Below, piece after piece: positions 44,301 through 53,178 of a stretch of 58,841 nucleotides of DNA (its first letter is position 1; the number at the start of each line of letters is the position of its first letter). The position numbers were made by a program, and so were the translations under genes. The notes under the pieces were generated by a model, which saw only the letters and a list, made by a program, of their open reading frames with translations, had not been told where the DNA came from and did no database searches. The DNA is taken from the NCBI GenBank assembly GCA_902577625.1, contig CACGZX010000002.1, forward strand, positions 1 to 58,841. Reading direction: 5' to 3'. This DNA is from an uncultured Pelagibacteraceae bacterium. Lineage in GTDB: Bacteria; Pseudomonadota; Alphaproteobacteria; Pelagibacterales; Pelagibacteraceae.

Positions 44301-45320
44301 TTAAAGACCAGCTTTGATTTTTTTCTTAGCTGATGAAGATACCCATTTACCCCACAGGTCTTCATGCTTTTTCAAAAACTCAACTGCTGCATCTGAACCC
44401 TTCGCTTGATTGTCTGCCATGTATACAAGCATTCCGTTCATAATATCACCTGGATAAGTACGTTTTTCAACATATGCTACAGCTTCTTTTCCACCATTGT
44501 CTACGAAGCTTTTAGTAATAAGTGAATTTACTTCTGATTTTGTCCAAGCAGTTTGTTTTGGATTTGCACACTCGCCAGCCGGTTTCATTATGCAATTGTC
44601 CCAGTTATCTCTTCCAGCAAAATCTACACCAAAAGGAACTGGAATTAATCCATATTTTCCAACCATTGAAGTTGGGTTCCAGTAATAACCAAACCATGGT
44701 TTTCCTGAGTCTGATGCTTTTGAAATTGTTCCATCTAGACCTGCAGCAGAACCTGGATCAATTAAATTCCAACCTTTTTTCTCCATTTCGTAAGCTACAA
44801 ATAAATTTGCATTTGCTAACTGACATCCCCATCCAGCAGGACAACCTACAAAAGCTCCTCTAGAAGGATCTTCTTTATCTGGAAACCATTCAGGATGCTC
44901 AAGTATTTCAAGAGCTGTCATTCCTTTTATCTGAGGATACTTCTCAACAGTTCCAGGAGTTATCCACCAACCTTCTCCAAGTCCAGTAATAGGAGCTTTG
45001 TTTGCTACGAATATTCTTTTTTCACTTACTGCTACTTTTAAAGGTTCGTAAACAGCATTTGCCCATTGTTCAGGGTTCATGTCTGGTGTTCCTTTATCAT
45101 TCATTGAAGTAAAAGTTGGCATAGTTGCACCAGGCACTAATTCAACCTCACAACCATATCCTTTTTCTAAAATGATCTTATCCACGTTAGCCATCAATTC
45201 AGCTGACGCCCAGTTTTGCTCTGCAATAACCAGCTTTCCACATCCTGCATTAGCAACACCACTAAATGAAGTGAAGCCAAAAATCACAAGAGCTGAAAGA
45301 ATTATATTTCTTATTTTCAT
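44301..45320 (-). CDS. proX: Betaine-type ABC transporter substrate-binding protein
   Basis: This 339-aa exported protein has a signal peptide ending near GVANAG (about residue 26) and the OpuAC fold: CGKLVIAEQNWASAELM, EQWANAVYE, GEGWWITPG, and PWFGYYWNPTSMVGKYG, with the tryptophans and tyrosines expected to box a quaternary ammonium or sulfonium group. It also has paired cysteines (FVGCPAGWGC; DNCIMKPAGEC). It is the first gene of proX-proW-metF-like-dmdA-like. The ligand could be glycine betaine, proline betaine or DMSP. Confidence 0.88.
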   Translation of the reverse strand: MKIRNIILSALVIFGFTSFSGVANAGCGKLVIAEQNWASAELMANVDKIILEKGYGCEVELVPGATMPTFTSMNDKGTPDMNPEQWANAVYEPLKVAVSEKRIFVANKAPITGLGEGWWITPGTVEKYPQIKGMTALEILEHPEWFPDKEDPSRGAFVGCPAGWGCQLANANLFVAYEMEKKGWNLIDPGSAAGLDGTISKASDSGKPWFGYYWNPTSMVGKYGLIPVPFGVDFAGRDNWDNCIMKPAGECANPKQTAWTKSEVNSLITKSFVDNGGKEAVAYVEKRTYPGDIMNGMLVYMADNQAKGSDAAVEFLKKHEDLWGKWVSSSAKKKIKAGL

Positions 45321-45459
45321 TATTTATTTCCCTTTTAATTAATTAAAATAACATCAGAACATATTGAAAAAAAAAATGCAAATGTATTTCAACTATCAGT
45401 TGTAGACAAAATGTTTTTGCAAAGGTTTTAATTTAAAAATAAGATTTAAAATTGCATTT
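45321..45459. promoter_or_regulatory. Divergent intergenic region proX/bhmT with possible leader structure
   Basis: This 139-nt region holds a possible nested hairpin: outer arms TGCAAA (45377-45382) and TTTGCA (45416-45421), inner arms CAACT (45390-45394) and AGTTG (45398-45402). It lies before bhmT, which has no visible ribosome site before its ATG. SAM riboswitches (SAM-II, SAM-V) are known near methionine genes in SAR11, but I cannot match the consensus by eye. Confidence 0.3.
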
Positions 45460-46500
45460 ATGAAAAAAGATTTAATTACAAGACTAAATGAAGGTCCTGT
45501 TCTTTGTGCAGAGGGTTATCTTTTTGCAATGGAAAGAAGAGGATATTTATCGGCTGGAGGATTTGTTCCAACAGTAGTTTTAGAAAATCCAGAAGTAGTT
45601 ACTCAATTACATAGAGAATTTATTAGAGCAGGATCTGATGTCGTTCAAGCATTTACTTATTACGGTCATAGAGAAAAATTGAGAATTATTGGAAAAGAAG
45701 ATTTACTTGAACCAATGCAGAAAAATGCACTTAAAATTGCAAAAGATGCTGCAGATGAATTCAAAGATTTAGATTTAATGGTATGTGGTGATGTTGCTAA
45801 CACAAACATTTTTGATCCAAAAGACAGATCAACATTTAAAGAATGTCAAAAAATGTATGAAGAACAAATTAGATGGGCTAAAGAAGCTGGAGTTGATTTT
45901 GTTGTAGCAGAAACAATTAATTGGGTTGATGAAATGAAAATTGCTCTAAAAGCCATTAAGGATGAAGGTTTAATAGCAGTTGCAAATTACGCAATACCAA
46001 GAGGTGATTTAACGAGAGATGGATACACGGCTGAAGATGCTTGTAAAATAATTGAAGACCTTGGAGCAGATGTTGTTGGTTTAAATTGTTATAGAGGTCC
46101 AAAAATGACTATGAAATTGCTTAAAGAAATTAGAAAAAAAGTTTCTTGTAATGTAGCAGGTTTACCTGTTCCATACAGAACTACCGAGGAAGAGCCAGGT
46201 TTTTTAAATCAAACAGACCATGGTTGTGATTGTATACCTGGGGGAAATGCTTTTCCTGTAGCTCTGGATAATTTATTTTGCAATAGATTTGAAATGGCAG
46301 AATTTGCAAAAGATTGTTTAAAACAAAATATTAATTTTATTGGAATTTGTTGTGGTGCGGAAGCTCACCATGTAAGGGAAATGGCAGTAGCAATTGGAAA
46401 AAAACCAATTTCTATGAAGTATATGCCTGACATGAGTAAACATTTTCATCATGGAACTGATAAAACTTTAAAAGAAGTTAATAAAGAAATTAAATATTAG
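45460..46500 (+). CDS. bhmT: Betaine-homocysteine S-methyltransferase
   Basis: This 346-aa TIM-barrel enzyme has the zinc-binding cysteines of the family: Cys210 in GLNCYRG and Cys297/Cys298 in GICCGAE. The start CAEGYLFAMERRGYLSAGGF and VVQAFTYYGHREKL match BHMT. It transfers a methyl group from glycine betaine (or DMSP-like sulfonium donors in relatives) to homocysteine, giving methionine and dimethylglycine. The next gene, 2 nt downstream, is a dimethylglycine dehydrogenase, which fits the product. It opens the long plus-strand operon. Confidence 0.92.
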   Translation: MKKDLITRLNEGPVLCAEGYLFAMERRGYLSAGGFVPTVVLENPEVVTQLHREFIRAGSDVVQAFTYYGHREKLRIIGKEDLLEPMQKNALKIAKDAADEFKDLDLMVCGDVANTNIFDPKDRSTFKECQKMYEEQIRWAKEAGVDFVVAETINWVDEMKIALKAIKDEGLIAVANYAIPRGDLTRDGYTAEDACKIIEDLGADVVGLNCYRGPKMTMKLLKEIRKKVSCNVAGLPVPYRTTEEEPGFLNQTDHGCDCIPGGNAFPVALDNLFCNRFEMAEFAKDCLKQNINFIGICCGAEAHHVREMAVAIGKKPISMKYMPDMSKHFHHGTDKTLKEVNKEIKY

Positions 46501-46502
46501 TT

Positions 46503-48908
46503 ATGGAAAATCATGCCAAAGTAGTAATAATTGGTGGAGGAGTTGTTGGTTGTTCAATTCTTTATCATCTTTCAAAATTTGGAATGAAAGATTGTATTTT
46601 ACTTGAAAGAAACGAATTAACATCTGGTTCATCATGGCATGCAGCCGGAAATGTTCATGTAATCTCTAATGATCCAAATATTTCTAGAATGATGGCCTAC
46701 ACGATAGGTCTTTATAAAGAAATAGAAAAAGAGTCAGGACATTCTTGTGGGTTTAAACCAAGTGGAGGGTTCTACTTAGCTTCAAATGATGTTTGGGCTG
46801 AATATCTTAAAAGAGAAAGATCAAAAGCAAGATATATGGGTCTAGATCAGGAATTTATTTCTCTTGAAGAAGTAAAAAAGAAAAATCCACTAATTGATCC
46901 ATCTAGATATTTATTAGCATTATGGGATCCAATAGACGGGGAGGTTGACCCATCGGGTGTAACATATGCTTTTGCTAAAGCCGCTAAAGTTCATGGTGGA
47001 AAATATTACACCCATACAGTTGTTAAAGACACCAAACAAAAAGAAGACGGTTCATGGAATGTTGTTACTGATAAAGGAAATATTAATGCTGAGATTGTAA
47101 TCAATGCTGGGGGTTTATGGGCAAGAGAAGTTGGTAATTTAGCTGGATTAAATTTACCAGTACAGCCAATGGAGCATCACTATTTAATTACTGAAGCTAT
47201 TCCAGAAATTGAAGCATTAGGAGATCAAAGACTTCCGATTGGAACAGATTTTGAAGGTAACATTTATTTTAGACAAGAAGGAAAAGGTATGTTGCTTGGA
47301 ACTTATGAACAAAGATCTACACCATGGAAGGTAGAAGGAACGCCTATGAATTTTGGACACGAACTTTTAGAGCCTAAGCTTGATAACATTCAAGACAGGT
47401 TAGCTATTGGATTTGAGAGAATGCCTGCTTTAGAAAAAGCAGGAATAAAAAATATTGTAAATGGACCATTTACTTTTGGTCCTGATGGAAGTCCTTTAAT
47501 TGGTCCAGTTCCTGGTATGAAAAATTATTGGGTAGCTGTTGGAGTTATGGCAGGTTTCTGTCAAGGTGGCGGAGTTGGAAAATGCATTGCCGAGTGGATT
47601 ATAGATGGTGAACCATCAATAGATGTTTGGGCAATGGATGTTGCAAGATTTGGAGATTACGCATCTCCACAATACGGAACAATTAAATCATCGGAAAATT
47701 ATGAAAGAAGATTTATAATGACTTTTCCGAACGAGACTTTACCAAAAGGTAGAAAACAAAAAACAACAGCCTTATACGATCGATTTGTTGAACAAGGAGC
47801 TGTGATGGGAGACTCTTTTGGTTTAGAAAATGTTTTGTGGTTTGCTAACAATAAAGAAGATGCTTATGAAGAACCAACAATTAAAAGATCAAGATCTCAC
47901 AATTACGTCTCAAAAGAAGTAATAAATGTAAGAGAAAATGTTGGTATAACTGAAGTAGCCAACTTTTCAAAACATGAATTCAAAGGTCCAGATGCTAGAA
48001 AATTTTTAGATCATATCATGGCCGGCAAATTACCAAAACCTGGAAGAATTTCCTTAACACCAATGCTTACATACAGGGGAAAACTTTATGGTGATTTAAC
48101 TGTTGCATGTTTAGACGAAAATGAATTTATGGTTTTTGGATCTGGAGCAGCACAAGAAATGCACAGAAGATGGTTTGAAAGCCATCTAGAAAAATTTAAT
48201 TTACAATACAAAAATAGATCTGATGAATATCATGGCCTTGGTATTGCAGGTCCAAAATCTAGAGAGCTTTTGCAAAAAATTGTTAGAGAAAGTGTTTCTA
48301 ATGATAGTTTTAAATTTCGAGATTCTAGAAAAATGTTTGTTGCAGGCGTTCCCGCTATAGTAAACAGAATATCTTTTACGGGAGAGCTTGGATATGAAAT
48401 TTATGTAGCTCCTCATTTTCAATTAAAATTGTATGAAGAATTAACTAATGCTGGAAAAGAATTTAACATAAAACCGTTTGGCGGAAGAGCACTAATGTCT
48501 ATGAGATTAGAAAAAAATTGGGGAGCTTGGACATTAGATTATCGTCCTGATTTTACAGCAAAAGAAACTGGTTTAGATGTTTTTATAAATTGGGATAAAG
48601 ATTTTATTGGAAAAGATAGCGCTCAAAAAGATGAAAGTAAAAATAAATTAGTTCCATTGATAGTTGAAACAAACGATATTGATGTGACTTATAACGAAGC
48701 TGTATTAAAAGGTGATAAAAGTATTGGATACATAACTTCTGGTGGTTTTGCACATTTTGTAAATAAAAGCGTTGCATTTTCTTATATTGATCAAAATGAA
48801 ATAAAATCTGACAAAGGTATACAAGTCGAAATAAATGGCGACTTTTTTAACTGTTCAATAATTAAAGAACCACTTTATGATCCTACAGGACAAAAAATGA
48901 GGAGCTAA
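46503..48908 (+). CDS. Dimethylglycine dehydrogenase-like FAD/GcvT protein
   Basis: This 801-aa protein has an N-terminal FAD domain (IIGGGVVGCSILYHLS, residues 9-24) with the covalent-flavin histidine pattern SGSSWHAAG (His46), and a C-terminal GcvT domain (about 430-801; FTGELGYEIYV, SMRLEKNWGAW). This is the DMGDH/sarcosine dehydrogenase architecture, which oxidises N-methyl groups and hands the C1 unit to THF. Because it follows BHMT by 2 nt, dimethylglycine is the likely substrate. Its last base overlaps the methyltransferase start (TAATG). Confidence 0.9.
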   Translation: MENHAKVVIIGGGVVGCSILYHLSKFGMKDCILLERNELTSGSSWHAAGNVHVISNDPNISRMMAYTIGLYKEIEKESGHSCGFKPSGGFYLASNDVWAEYLKRERSKARYMGLDQEFISLEEVKKKNPLIDPSRYLLALWDPIDGEVDPSGVTYAFAKAAKVHGGKYYTHTVVKDTKQKEDGSWNVVTDKGNINAEIVINAGGLWAREVGNLAGLNLPVQPMEHHYLITEAIPEIEALGDQRLPIGTDFEGNIYFRQEGKGMLLGTYEQRSTPWKVEGTPMNFGHELLEPKLDNIQDRLAIGFERMPALEKAGIKNIVNGPFTFGPDGSPLIGPVPGMKNYWVAVGVMAGFCQGGGVGKCIAEWIIDGEPSIDVWAMDVARFGDYASPQYGTIKSSENYERRFIMTFPNETLPKGRKQKTTALYDRFVEQGAVMGDSFGLENVLWFANNKEDAYEEPTIKRSRSHNYVSKEVINVRENVGITEVANFSKHEFKGPDARKFLDHIMAGKLPKPGRISLTPMLTYRGKLYGDLTVACLDENEFMVFGSGAAQEMHRRWFESHLEKFNLQYKNRSDEYHGLGIAGPKSRELLQKIVRESVSNDSFKFRDSRKMFVAGVPAIVNRISFTGELGYEIYVAPHFQLKLYEELTNAGKEFNIKPFGGRALMSMRLEKNWGAWTLDYRPDFTAKETGLDVFINWDKDFIGKDSAQKDESKNKLVPLIVETNDIDVTYNEAVLKGDKSIGYITSGGFAHFVNKSVAFSYIDQNEIKSDKGIQVEINGDFFNCSIIKEPLYDPTGQKMRS

Positions 48909-49537
48909 TGGCACAAAAAGATGTAGGAAATAAAGTACCAATTTATAAATTAAAAAAAACTGATGAGGTCATGAAATACTATGATGAGTGGGGCGAAGGA
49001 AATAAATATGATCAAGATATGGTTGACTGGAATTATACTGGTCCCAAAGAAACTTCAGAAGTTTTTATTAAATATCAAAAAAACAAAGATGCTAAAATTT
49101 ATGATGCCGGGTGCGGAACTGGTCTTGTGGGTGTTGAATTAAAAAAATATGGATTTTCAAATTTTTATGGAGCAGACTTATCTCAAAAATTATTAGATTT
49201 AGTCCCAACTGACCTATATCAAAAATTAAATAAAGTAGACTTAAACAAAGCTATTGAAGAAGAAGATAATTTTTATGATTCGGTAATGTGTGTAGGTACA
49301 TTTACATTTGGACATGTAAAACCACCTGCATTAGATGAATTTATTAGAATTACCAAAAATAAAGGTCTTATTTGTTTTACAATTAATGAAGGAATTCACG
49401 AGGAGTATGGTTTTGATAAAAAAATAGAACAACTTAATAAAGATAATAAATGGAAAGAAATAGAATTTTTTAAATCAAACTATATTGCCAGTAAAGATGT
49501 TAACGCATGGCTTGGTCTTTACGAGGTTATAAAATAA
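48908..49537 (+). CDS. Class I SAM-dependent methyltransferase
   Basis: This 209-aa protein has the SAM-binding motif IYDAGCGTGLVGVEL (about residues 66-80), the acidic strand end GADLSQ, and a later MCVGTFTFGHV strand. The substrate is not apparent; the N-terminal segment (VMKYYDEWGEGNKYDQDM) resembles the Methyltransf_11/Williams-Beuren-type group. It is coupled to both neighbours by 1-nt overlaps, so it belongs to the betaine operon, but its role there is unknown. Confidence 0.85.
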   Translation: MAQKDVGNKVPIYKLKKTDEVMKYYDEWGEGNKYDQDMVDWNYTGPKETSEVFIKYQKNKDAKIYDAGCGTGLVGVELKKYGFSNFYGADLSQKLLDLVPTDLYQKLNKVDLNKAIEEEDNFYDSVMCVGTFTFGHVKPPALDEFIRITKNKGLICFTINEGIHEEYGFDKKIEQLNKDNKWKEIEFFKSNYIASKDVNAWLGLYEVIK

Positions 49538-50712
49538 TGTCTGAAATTTATAATATTGTTGATAAAAAAAAATTAGATGTAGTAAAAAAACCTATTAGTA
49601 AAGCACATGGTCTTCCAAATGAATGTTACACAAGCAAAGAGTACACATTAATTGAAAGAAAAAAACTTTTTGAAGATAAGTGGGTCGTAATAGGCGTTGC
49701 AAGCTCCATACCTAATATTGGTGACATTAAACCTTTTGATCTTTTAGGAATTCCATTGCTTTTAGTAAGAAACAAAAATGATCAAATTAAAGTATTTCAC
49801 AATATTTGCAGTCACAGAGGATCTAAACTTGTTACAGAATTATGTAAAAAAAAAAATATTATAAGATGTCCTTATCATTCATGGTCATACAATTTAGATG
49901 GCAATCTAATAGCCACTCCACATATTGGTGGAATGAATAAACATAAAAGCCCAGGGTTTAAAAATTCTAAAAGCAATTTGAAAGAAATTAGTTCATATGT
50001 GTGGCTAGATTTAATTATGATAAATATTAATGGTAATGAAATATCTTTTGATAAATATATAAAACCACTAGATGATAGATGGTCAAAGTTTTGGCCTAAA
50101 AAAGATAGAAAATTAATAAGACATTCAAATGATTTTGGATATTTCAAACTAGAAGCAAAATGCAATTGGAAATTTGCAATTGAAAATTATTGTGAAAGTT
50201 ATCACCTACCATGGGTTCACCCTGGTCTAAACTCTTATTCTAAGATAGAAGATCATTATCATATCCAAGGTTTACCCAATCGTTTTGCTGGACAAGGCAC
50301 TGTAGTTTATAATCCAAGACTTAAGGGTAAAAATAAATTTCCATGCTTTCCTAATTGGCCAAAAAATAAAGAACATATAGCTGAGTATGTGGCATTATTT
50401 CCAAATGTAATGCTAGGAATACATAAGGATCATTATTATGCTTACTGGTTAGAACCAATTAATCATGAATATACTATAGAACATATGGAATTGTATTACG
50501 TCGGAGAACAAGCAGCTAATTCAAAAAAGTTTAAATCATTAAGGAAACAAAATCATAAATTATGGGAAGATATTCAAAGAGAAGATGTCGACATAATCCA
50601 AAGAATGCAGATTGGAAGAAACTCTCCAGTTTATAATGGTGGAAATTTTTCCCCAATTATGGATAATCCAACACACCATTTTCATAAATGGGTAGCTACG
50701 AACTTGATATAA
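49537..50712 (+). CDS. Rieske non-heme iron oxygenase (GbcA-like)
   Basis: This 391-aa oxygenase (ATG at 49537 chosen; a longer frame from 49507 overlaps the methyltransferase by 31 nt) has the Rieske cluster ligands Cys91-x-His93 (ICSHRGS) and Cys111-xx-His114 (CPYHSW), and the mononuclear iron site ENYCESYHLPWVH (His223, His228). Relatives remove N-methyl groups from glycine betaine (GbcA), stachydrine or carnitine-type substrates. The betaine context favours glycine betaine to dimethylglycine, parallel to BHMT. The usual reductase partner (GbcB type) is not in this window. Confidence 0.87.
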   Translation: MSEIYNIVDKKKLDVVKKPISKAHGLPNECYTSKEYTLIERKKLFEDKWVVIGVASSIPNIGDIKPFDLLGIPLLLVRNKNDQIKVFHNICSHRGSKLVTELCKKKNIIRCPYHSWSYNLDGNLIATPHIGGMNKHKSPGFKNSKSNLKEISSYVWLDLIMININGNEISFDKYIKPLDDRWSKFWPKKDRKLIRHSNDFGYFKLEAKCNWKFAIENYCESYHLPWVHPGLNSYSKIEDHYHIQGLPNRFAGQGTVVYNPRLKGKNKFPCFPNWPKNKEHIAEYVALFPNVMLGIHKDHYYAYWLEPINHEYTIEHMELYYVGEQAANSKKFKSLRKQNHKLWEDIQREDVDIIQRMQIGRNSPVYNGGNFSPIMDNPTHHFHKWVATNLI

Positions 50713-50716
50713 AATT

Positions 50717-51157
50717 ATGTACAGACCTTTACCAAAAGAATTAACAATAAAAAACTCACCAATAGAGGGATTGGGTCTTTTTACTACTCAAGATATTAAA
50801 GCAAATACTTTTATTGGAGTTACTCATATTAGAGATGAGCAGTTTGAAAACAAATATATAAGAACACCTTTAGGAGGTTTTTATAATCATTCAAATGATC
50901 CTACTGTAATGAGAATGGTTTCCAATATGTTGCCAACTTTAAAATTTGGTGATCCAATTGACACAAAAGCTAAAGCAAAAAGATTTGATGAGAATGATAC
51001 TAATAGAGAAAATATGTATTACAATTTAAGTGAAAAACCTGATGCGAAATATATGTTTATGGTATCAGTTAAAGATATAAAATCTGGCGAAGAGCTTACA
51101 GCTAATTACAATTTATATACATATCCTAAAACTGGTGTTGGCATACAAATGCTTTAA
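50717..51157 (+). CDS. SET-domain protein (putative protein-lysine methyltransferase)
   Basis: This 146-aa protein is essentially one SET domain: IKNSPIEGLGLFTTQDIKAN at the start, FYNHSNDPT (the N-H-S motif, Asn57-His58) and SGEELTANYN (about residues 123-131, with the catalytic-region tyrosine). SET enzymes use SAM to methylate lysine side chains. Bacterial SET proteins are sporadic and their targets rarely known. Here it sits 4 nt after the Rieske gene and 4 nt before the DddP-like gene, which suggests a target or role connected with the operon, but that is inference. Confidence 0.85.
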   Translation: MYRPLPKELTIKNSPIEGLGLFTTQDIKANTFIGVTHIRDEQFENKYIRTPLGGFYNHSNDPTVMRMVSNMLPTLKFGDPIDTKAKAKRFDENDTNRENMYYNLSEKPDAKYMFMVSVKDIKSGEELTANYNLYTYPKTGVGIQML

Positions 51158-51161
51158 TTGA

Positions 51162-52397
51162 ATGAAGTTTAATAGAAAAATTAATCCCAATATTAAACAA
51201 AACCAAAATTTCATAACAAAAAAAAGATTAAGAGAGGATGAAATTAATTTTCAGAAACTTAGATCTTATAGGCTGGATAGAGTTAAAAAAGAACTAGAAA
51301 AAAATAATTTAGAAGCTTGTATATTGTTTGATCCTGTAAATATTAGATATGCTTTAGACACCGTTAACATGAGTGTTTACAATATGCACAATCTTACAAG
51401 ATATTGTTTTGTGCCAATAAATGGACCAGTAATACTTTATGAGTATTTTAATTGCGAAATATTGTCCAAAGATTTAAATTTAATTGATGAAATAAGACCT
51501 GCGATAACTTGGGATTATTTTAGCAATGGAGACCAAGCAAGTTCACAATTAAAAAAATGGATTAATGAAATCAAAGATTTATCAAAATCTTATTTTAATA
51601 GTAAAAAAATAGCGATTGACGTTATAAATGGACCAGCGGTAACTGCTTTAAATAAAATTGGCATTGAAGTTGTAGATGCTAAATTAATTCTTGAACAAGC
51701 AAGAGTTATAAAATCTGCCGAAGAGTTAAAATGTATGAAGGCTGCAATTGAAGTTGCTGAAATTGGTGTTGCTAAAATGCGCAATGAATTAAAAGCAGGC
51801 ATGACTGAAGATGAACTTTGGTCTATTTTACACAAAACAAATATAGAGAATGGCGGTGAATGGATAGAATGTAGAATACTTTCATCAGGTGAAAGAACAA
51901 ATCCATGGATGCAAGAAAGTAGCAATAAAGTTATTCAAAGTGGAGAAATAGTTGCATTCGATACTGATATGGTTGGTCCATATGGATATTGTGCTGATAT
52001 ATCAAGAACTTTTGTTGAAGGGCATAGATTTAACAATGAACAAAAACAGTTATATAAAATGGCTACAGATCATATTAATCATAATGCTAGGATAATTAAA
52101 AATGGCTTATCGTTTAAAGAGTTTACCGAGAAATCATGGAAACTTCCTGAAGAATATTATGGTAATAGATATTCATGTGTTGTTCATGGAATAGGTCTTT
52201 GTGATGAGTGGCCACAAATAAAGTACCCAACTGACGGTGGTCAAAGAGAAGGTTTTTTTGAAAAAAATATGACCATAACAATTGAGACATATATTGGTAA
52301 AGTAGGTGGTAAAGAAGGCGTCAAACTAGAACAACAGTACTTAGTTGGTGAAAATAATCTTGAACTGATGTCACATCATCCTTTAGAAGATATTTAA
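51162..52397 (+). CDS. dddP: DddP-like M24-family protein (putative DMSP lyase)
   Basis: This 411-aa M24-fold protein aligns by eye with DddP, the DMSP lyase of roseobacters, through the whole C-terminal half: GGEWIECRILSSGERTNPW, VAFDTDMVGPYGYCADISR and HGIGLCDEWP. The DddP metal ligands and catalytic residues appear with nearly the same spacing: Asp267, Asp269, Asp279, His342, Glu375, Glu390 for the metal, and Tyr337 and Asp348 for catalysis. DddP cleaves DMSP to DMS and acrylate. Other M24 relatives (creatinase, Xaa-Pro peptidase) lack the DEWP arrangement as far as I recall. It overlaps the kinase gene by 1 nt. Confidence 0.75.
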   Translation: MKFNRKINPNIKQNQNFITKKRLREDEINFQKLRSYRLDRVKKELEKNNLEACILFDPVNIRYALDTVNMSVYNMHNLTRYCFVPINGPVILYEYFNCEILSKDLNLIDEIRPAITWDYFSNGDQASSQLKKWINEIKDLSKSYFNSKKIAIDVINGPAVTALNKIGIEVVDAKLILEQARVIKSAEELKCMKAAIEVAEIGVAKMRNELKAGMTEDELWSILHKTNIENGGEWIECRILSSGERTNPWMQESSNKVIQSGEIVAFDTDMVGPYGYCADISRTFVEGHRFNNEQKQLYKMATDHINHNARIIKNGLSFKEFTEKSWKLPEEYYGNRYSCVVHGIGLCDEWPQIKYPTDGGQREGFFEKNMTITIETYIGKVGGKEGVKLEQQYLVGENNLELMSHHPLEDI

Positions 52398-52804
52398 TGA
52401 AAATAATTTTAATTATGGGATTACCAGGTGCAGGTAAAACAACTTTAGCAAATGAGTTGGCAAAATTAATTGATTGTAAAAGATTAAACGCGGATGAAAT
52501 CAGAAAAGCAGCAAATGATTGGGATTTTTCAGAAGAAGGAAGAAAAAGGCAAGCAAAAAGAATGTCTGATGCAGCTCTTAAAATAAAAAAAGAAGGCAAT
52601 AATGTTATTGCTGATTTTATTTGTCCAACACCAGAAGCAAGAGAATTGTTTCCTGCGGATTACATTATTTGGGTAGATACAATTAAAGAAGGAAGATTTG
52701 AAGATACAAATCAAATGTTTGTAAAACCAGAAAAATTTAATTTTCATGTTACAACACAAGATGCTAAGCTATGGGCATCTAAAATAAAAGAGGATTTAAA
52801 TTAA
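52397..52804 (+). CDS. Small P-loop kinase (adenylylsulfate kinase-like)
   Basis: This 135-aa protein has a Walker A motif GLPGAGKTT (residues 8-16), then LNADEIRK and VIADFICPTPEARELF, the pattern of APS-kinase-like small-molecule kinases. It is shorter than CysC (about 200 aa), so the substrate may not be adenylylsulfate. It overlaps both neighbours by 1 nt (TAATG junctions) and is immediately followed by a nucleotidyltransferase, suggesting two-step activation of a hydroxyl compound. Confidence 0.8.
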   Translation: MKIILIMGLPGAGKTTLANELAKLIDCKRLNADEIRKAANDWDFSEEGRKRQAKRMSDAALKIKKEGNNVIADFICPTPEARELFPADYIIWVDTIKEGRFEDTNQMFVKPEKFNFHVTTQDAKLWASKIKEDLN

Positions 52805-53178
52805 TGTCTTATCAATGGGATAATAAAAAACCAACAGCGCAAATGTTAGGAAGATGGCAACCTTTTCATGATGGTCACTTCGCTTTATTTGAAGAAATAA
52901 TAAAGAAAACTGGTCAAGTTTGCATTCAGATAAGAGATGTTCAAGGAGTAGATGACAATCCATTTGATTTTGAAACAGTTAAAAAAAAAATAGAAGAAAG
53001 ATTAAATCCAAAATACGAAGGTAGATTTAAAATTATCTTAGTACCTAATATAACTAATATTTGTTATGGTAGAGGTGTTGGTTACAAAATAGAAGAAATA
53101 GTTATGCCCGAGGAAATACAAAAAATTTCAGCAACAAAAATTAGAGCAAAAATGCGAAAGGATGGAGACCTGAAGTGA
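52804..53178 (+). CDS. Small HxGH-type nucleotidyltransferase
   Basis: This 124-aa protein has the nucleotidyltransferase signature GRWQPFHDGH (residues 16-25) and the matching ISATKIR (residues 108-114), as in NMN, pantetheine-phosphate and glycerol-phosphate transferases. Which NTP and acceptor it uses is not apparent. It is coupled to the P-loop kinase upstream (1-nt overlap) and to the oxygenase downstream (4-nt overlap). The kinase and this enzyme form a plausible phosphorylation plus nucleotidyl-transfer pair. Confidence 0.82.
   Translation: MSYQWDNKKPTAQMLGRWQPFHDGHFALFEEIIKKTGQVCIQIRDVQGVDDNPFDFETVKKKIEERLNPKYEGRFKIILVPNITNICYGRGVGYKIEEIVMPEEIQKISATKIRAKMRKDGDLK

Noticed and set aside
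44522-44863. Plus-strand frame of 113 codons opposite proX
   Set aside because: It lies wholly inside a well-supported gene on the other strand and its translation is low-complexity leucine/glutamine-rich, typical of an antisense shadow.
49507-49536. Upstream start for the Rieske oxygenase
   Set aside because: It would overlap the methyltransferase gene by 31 nt; the ATG at 49537 gives the usual TAATG junction seen elsewhere in this operon.
51162-52397. Plain Xaa-Pro aminopeptidase call
   Set aside because: The conserved DEWP, RTNPW and Tyr337 features match DddP rather than typical peptidases.
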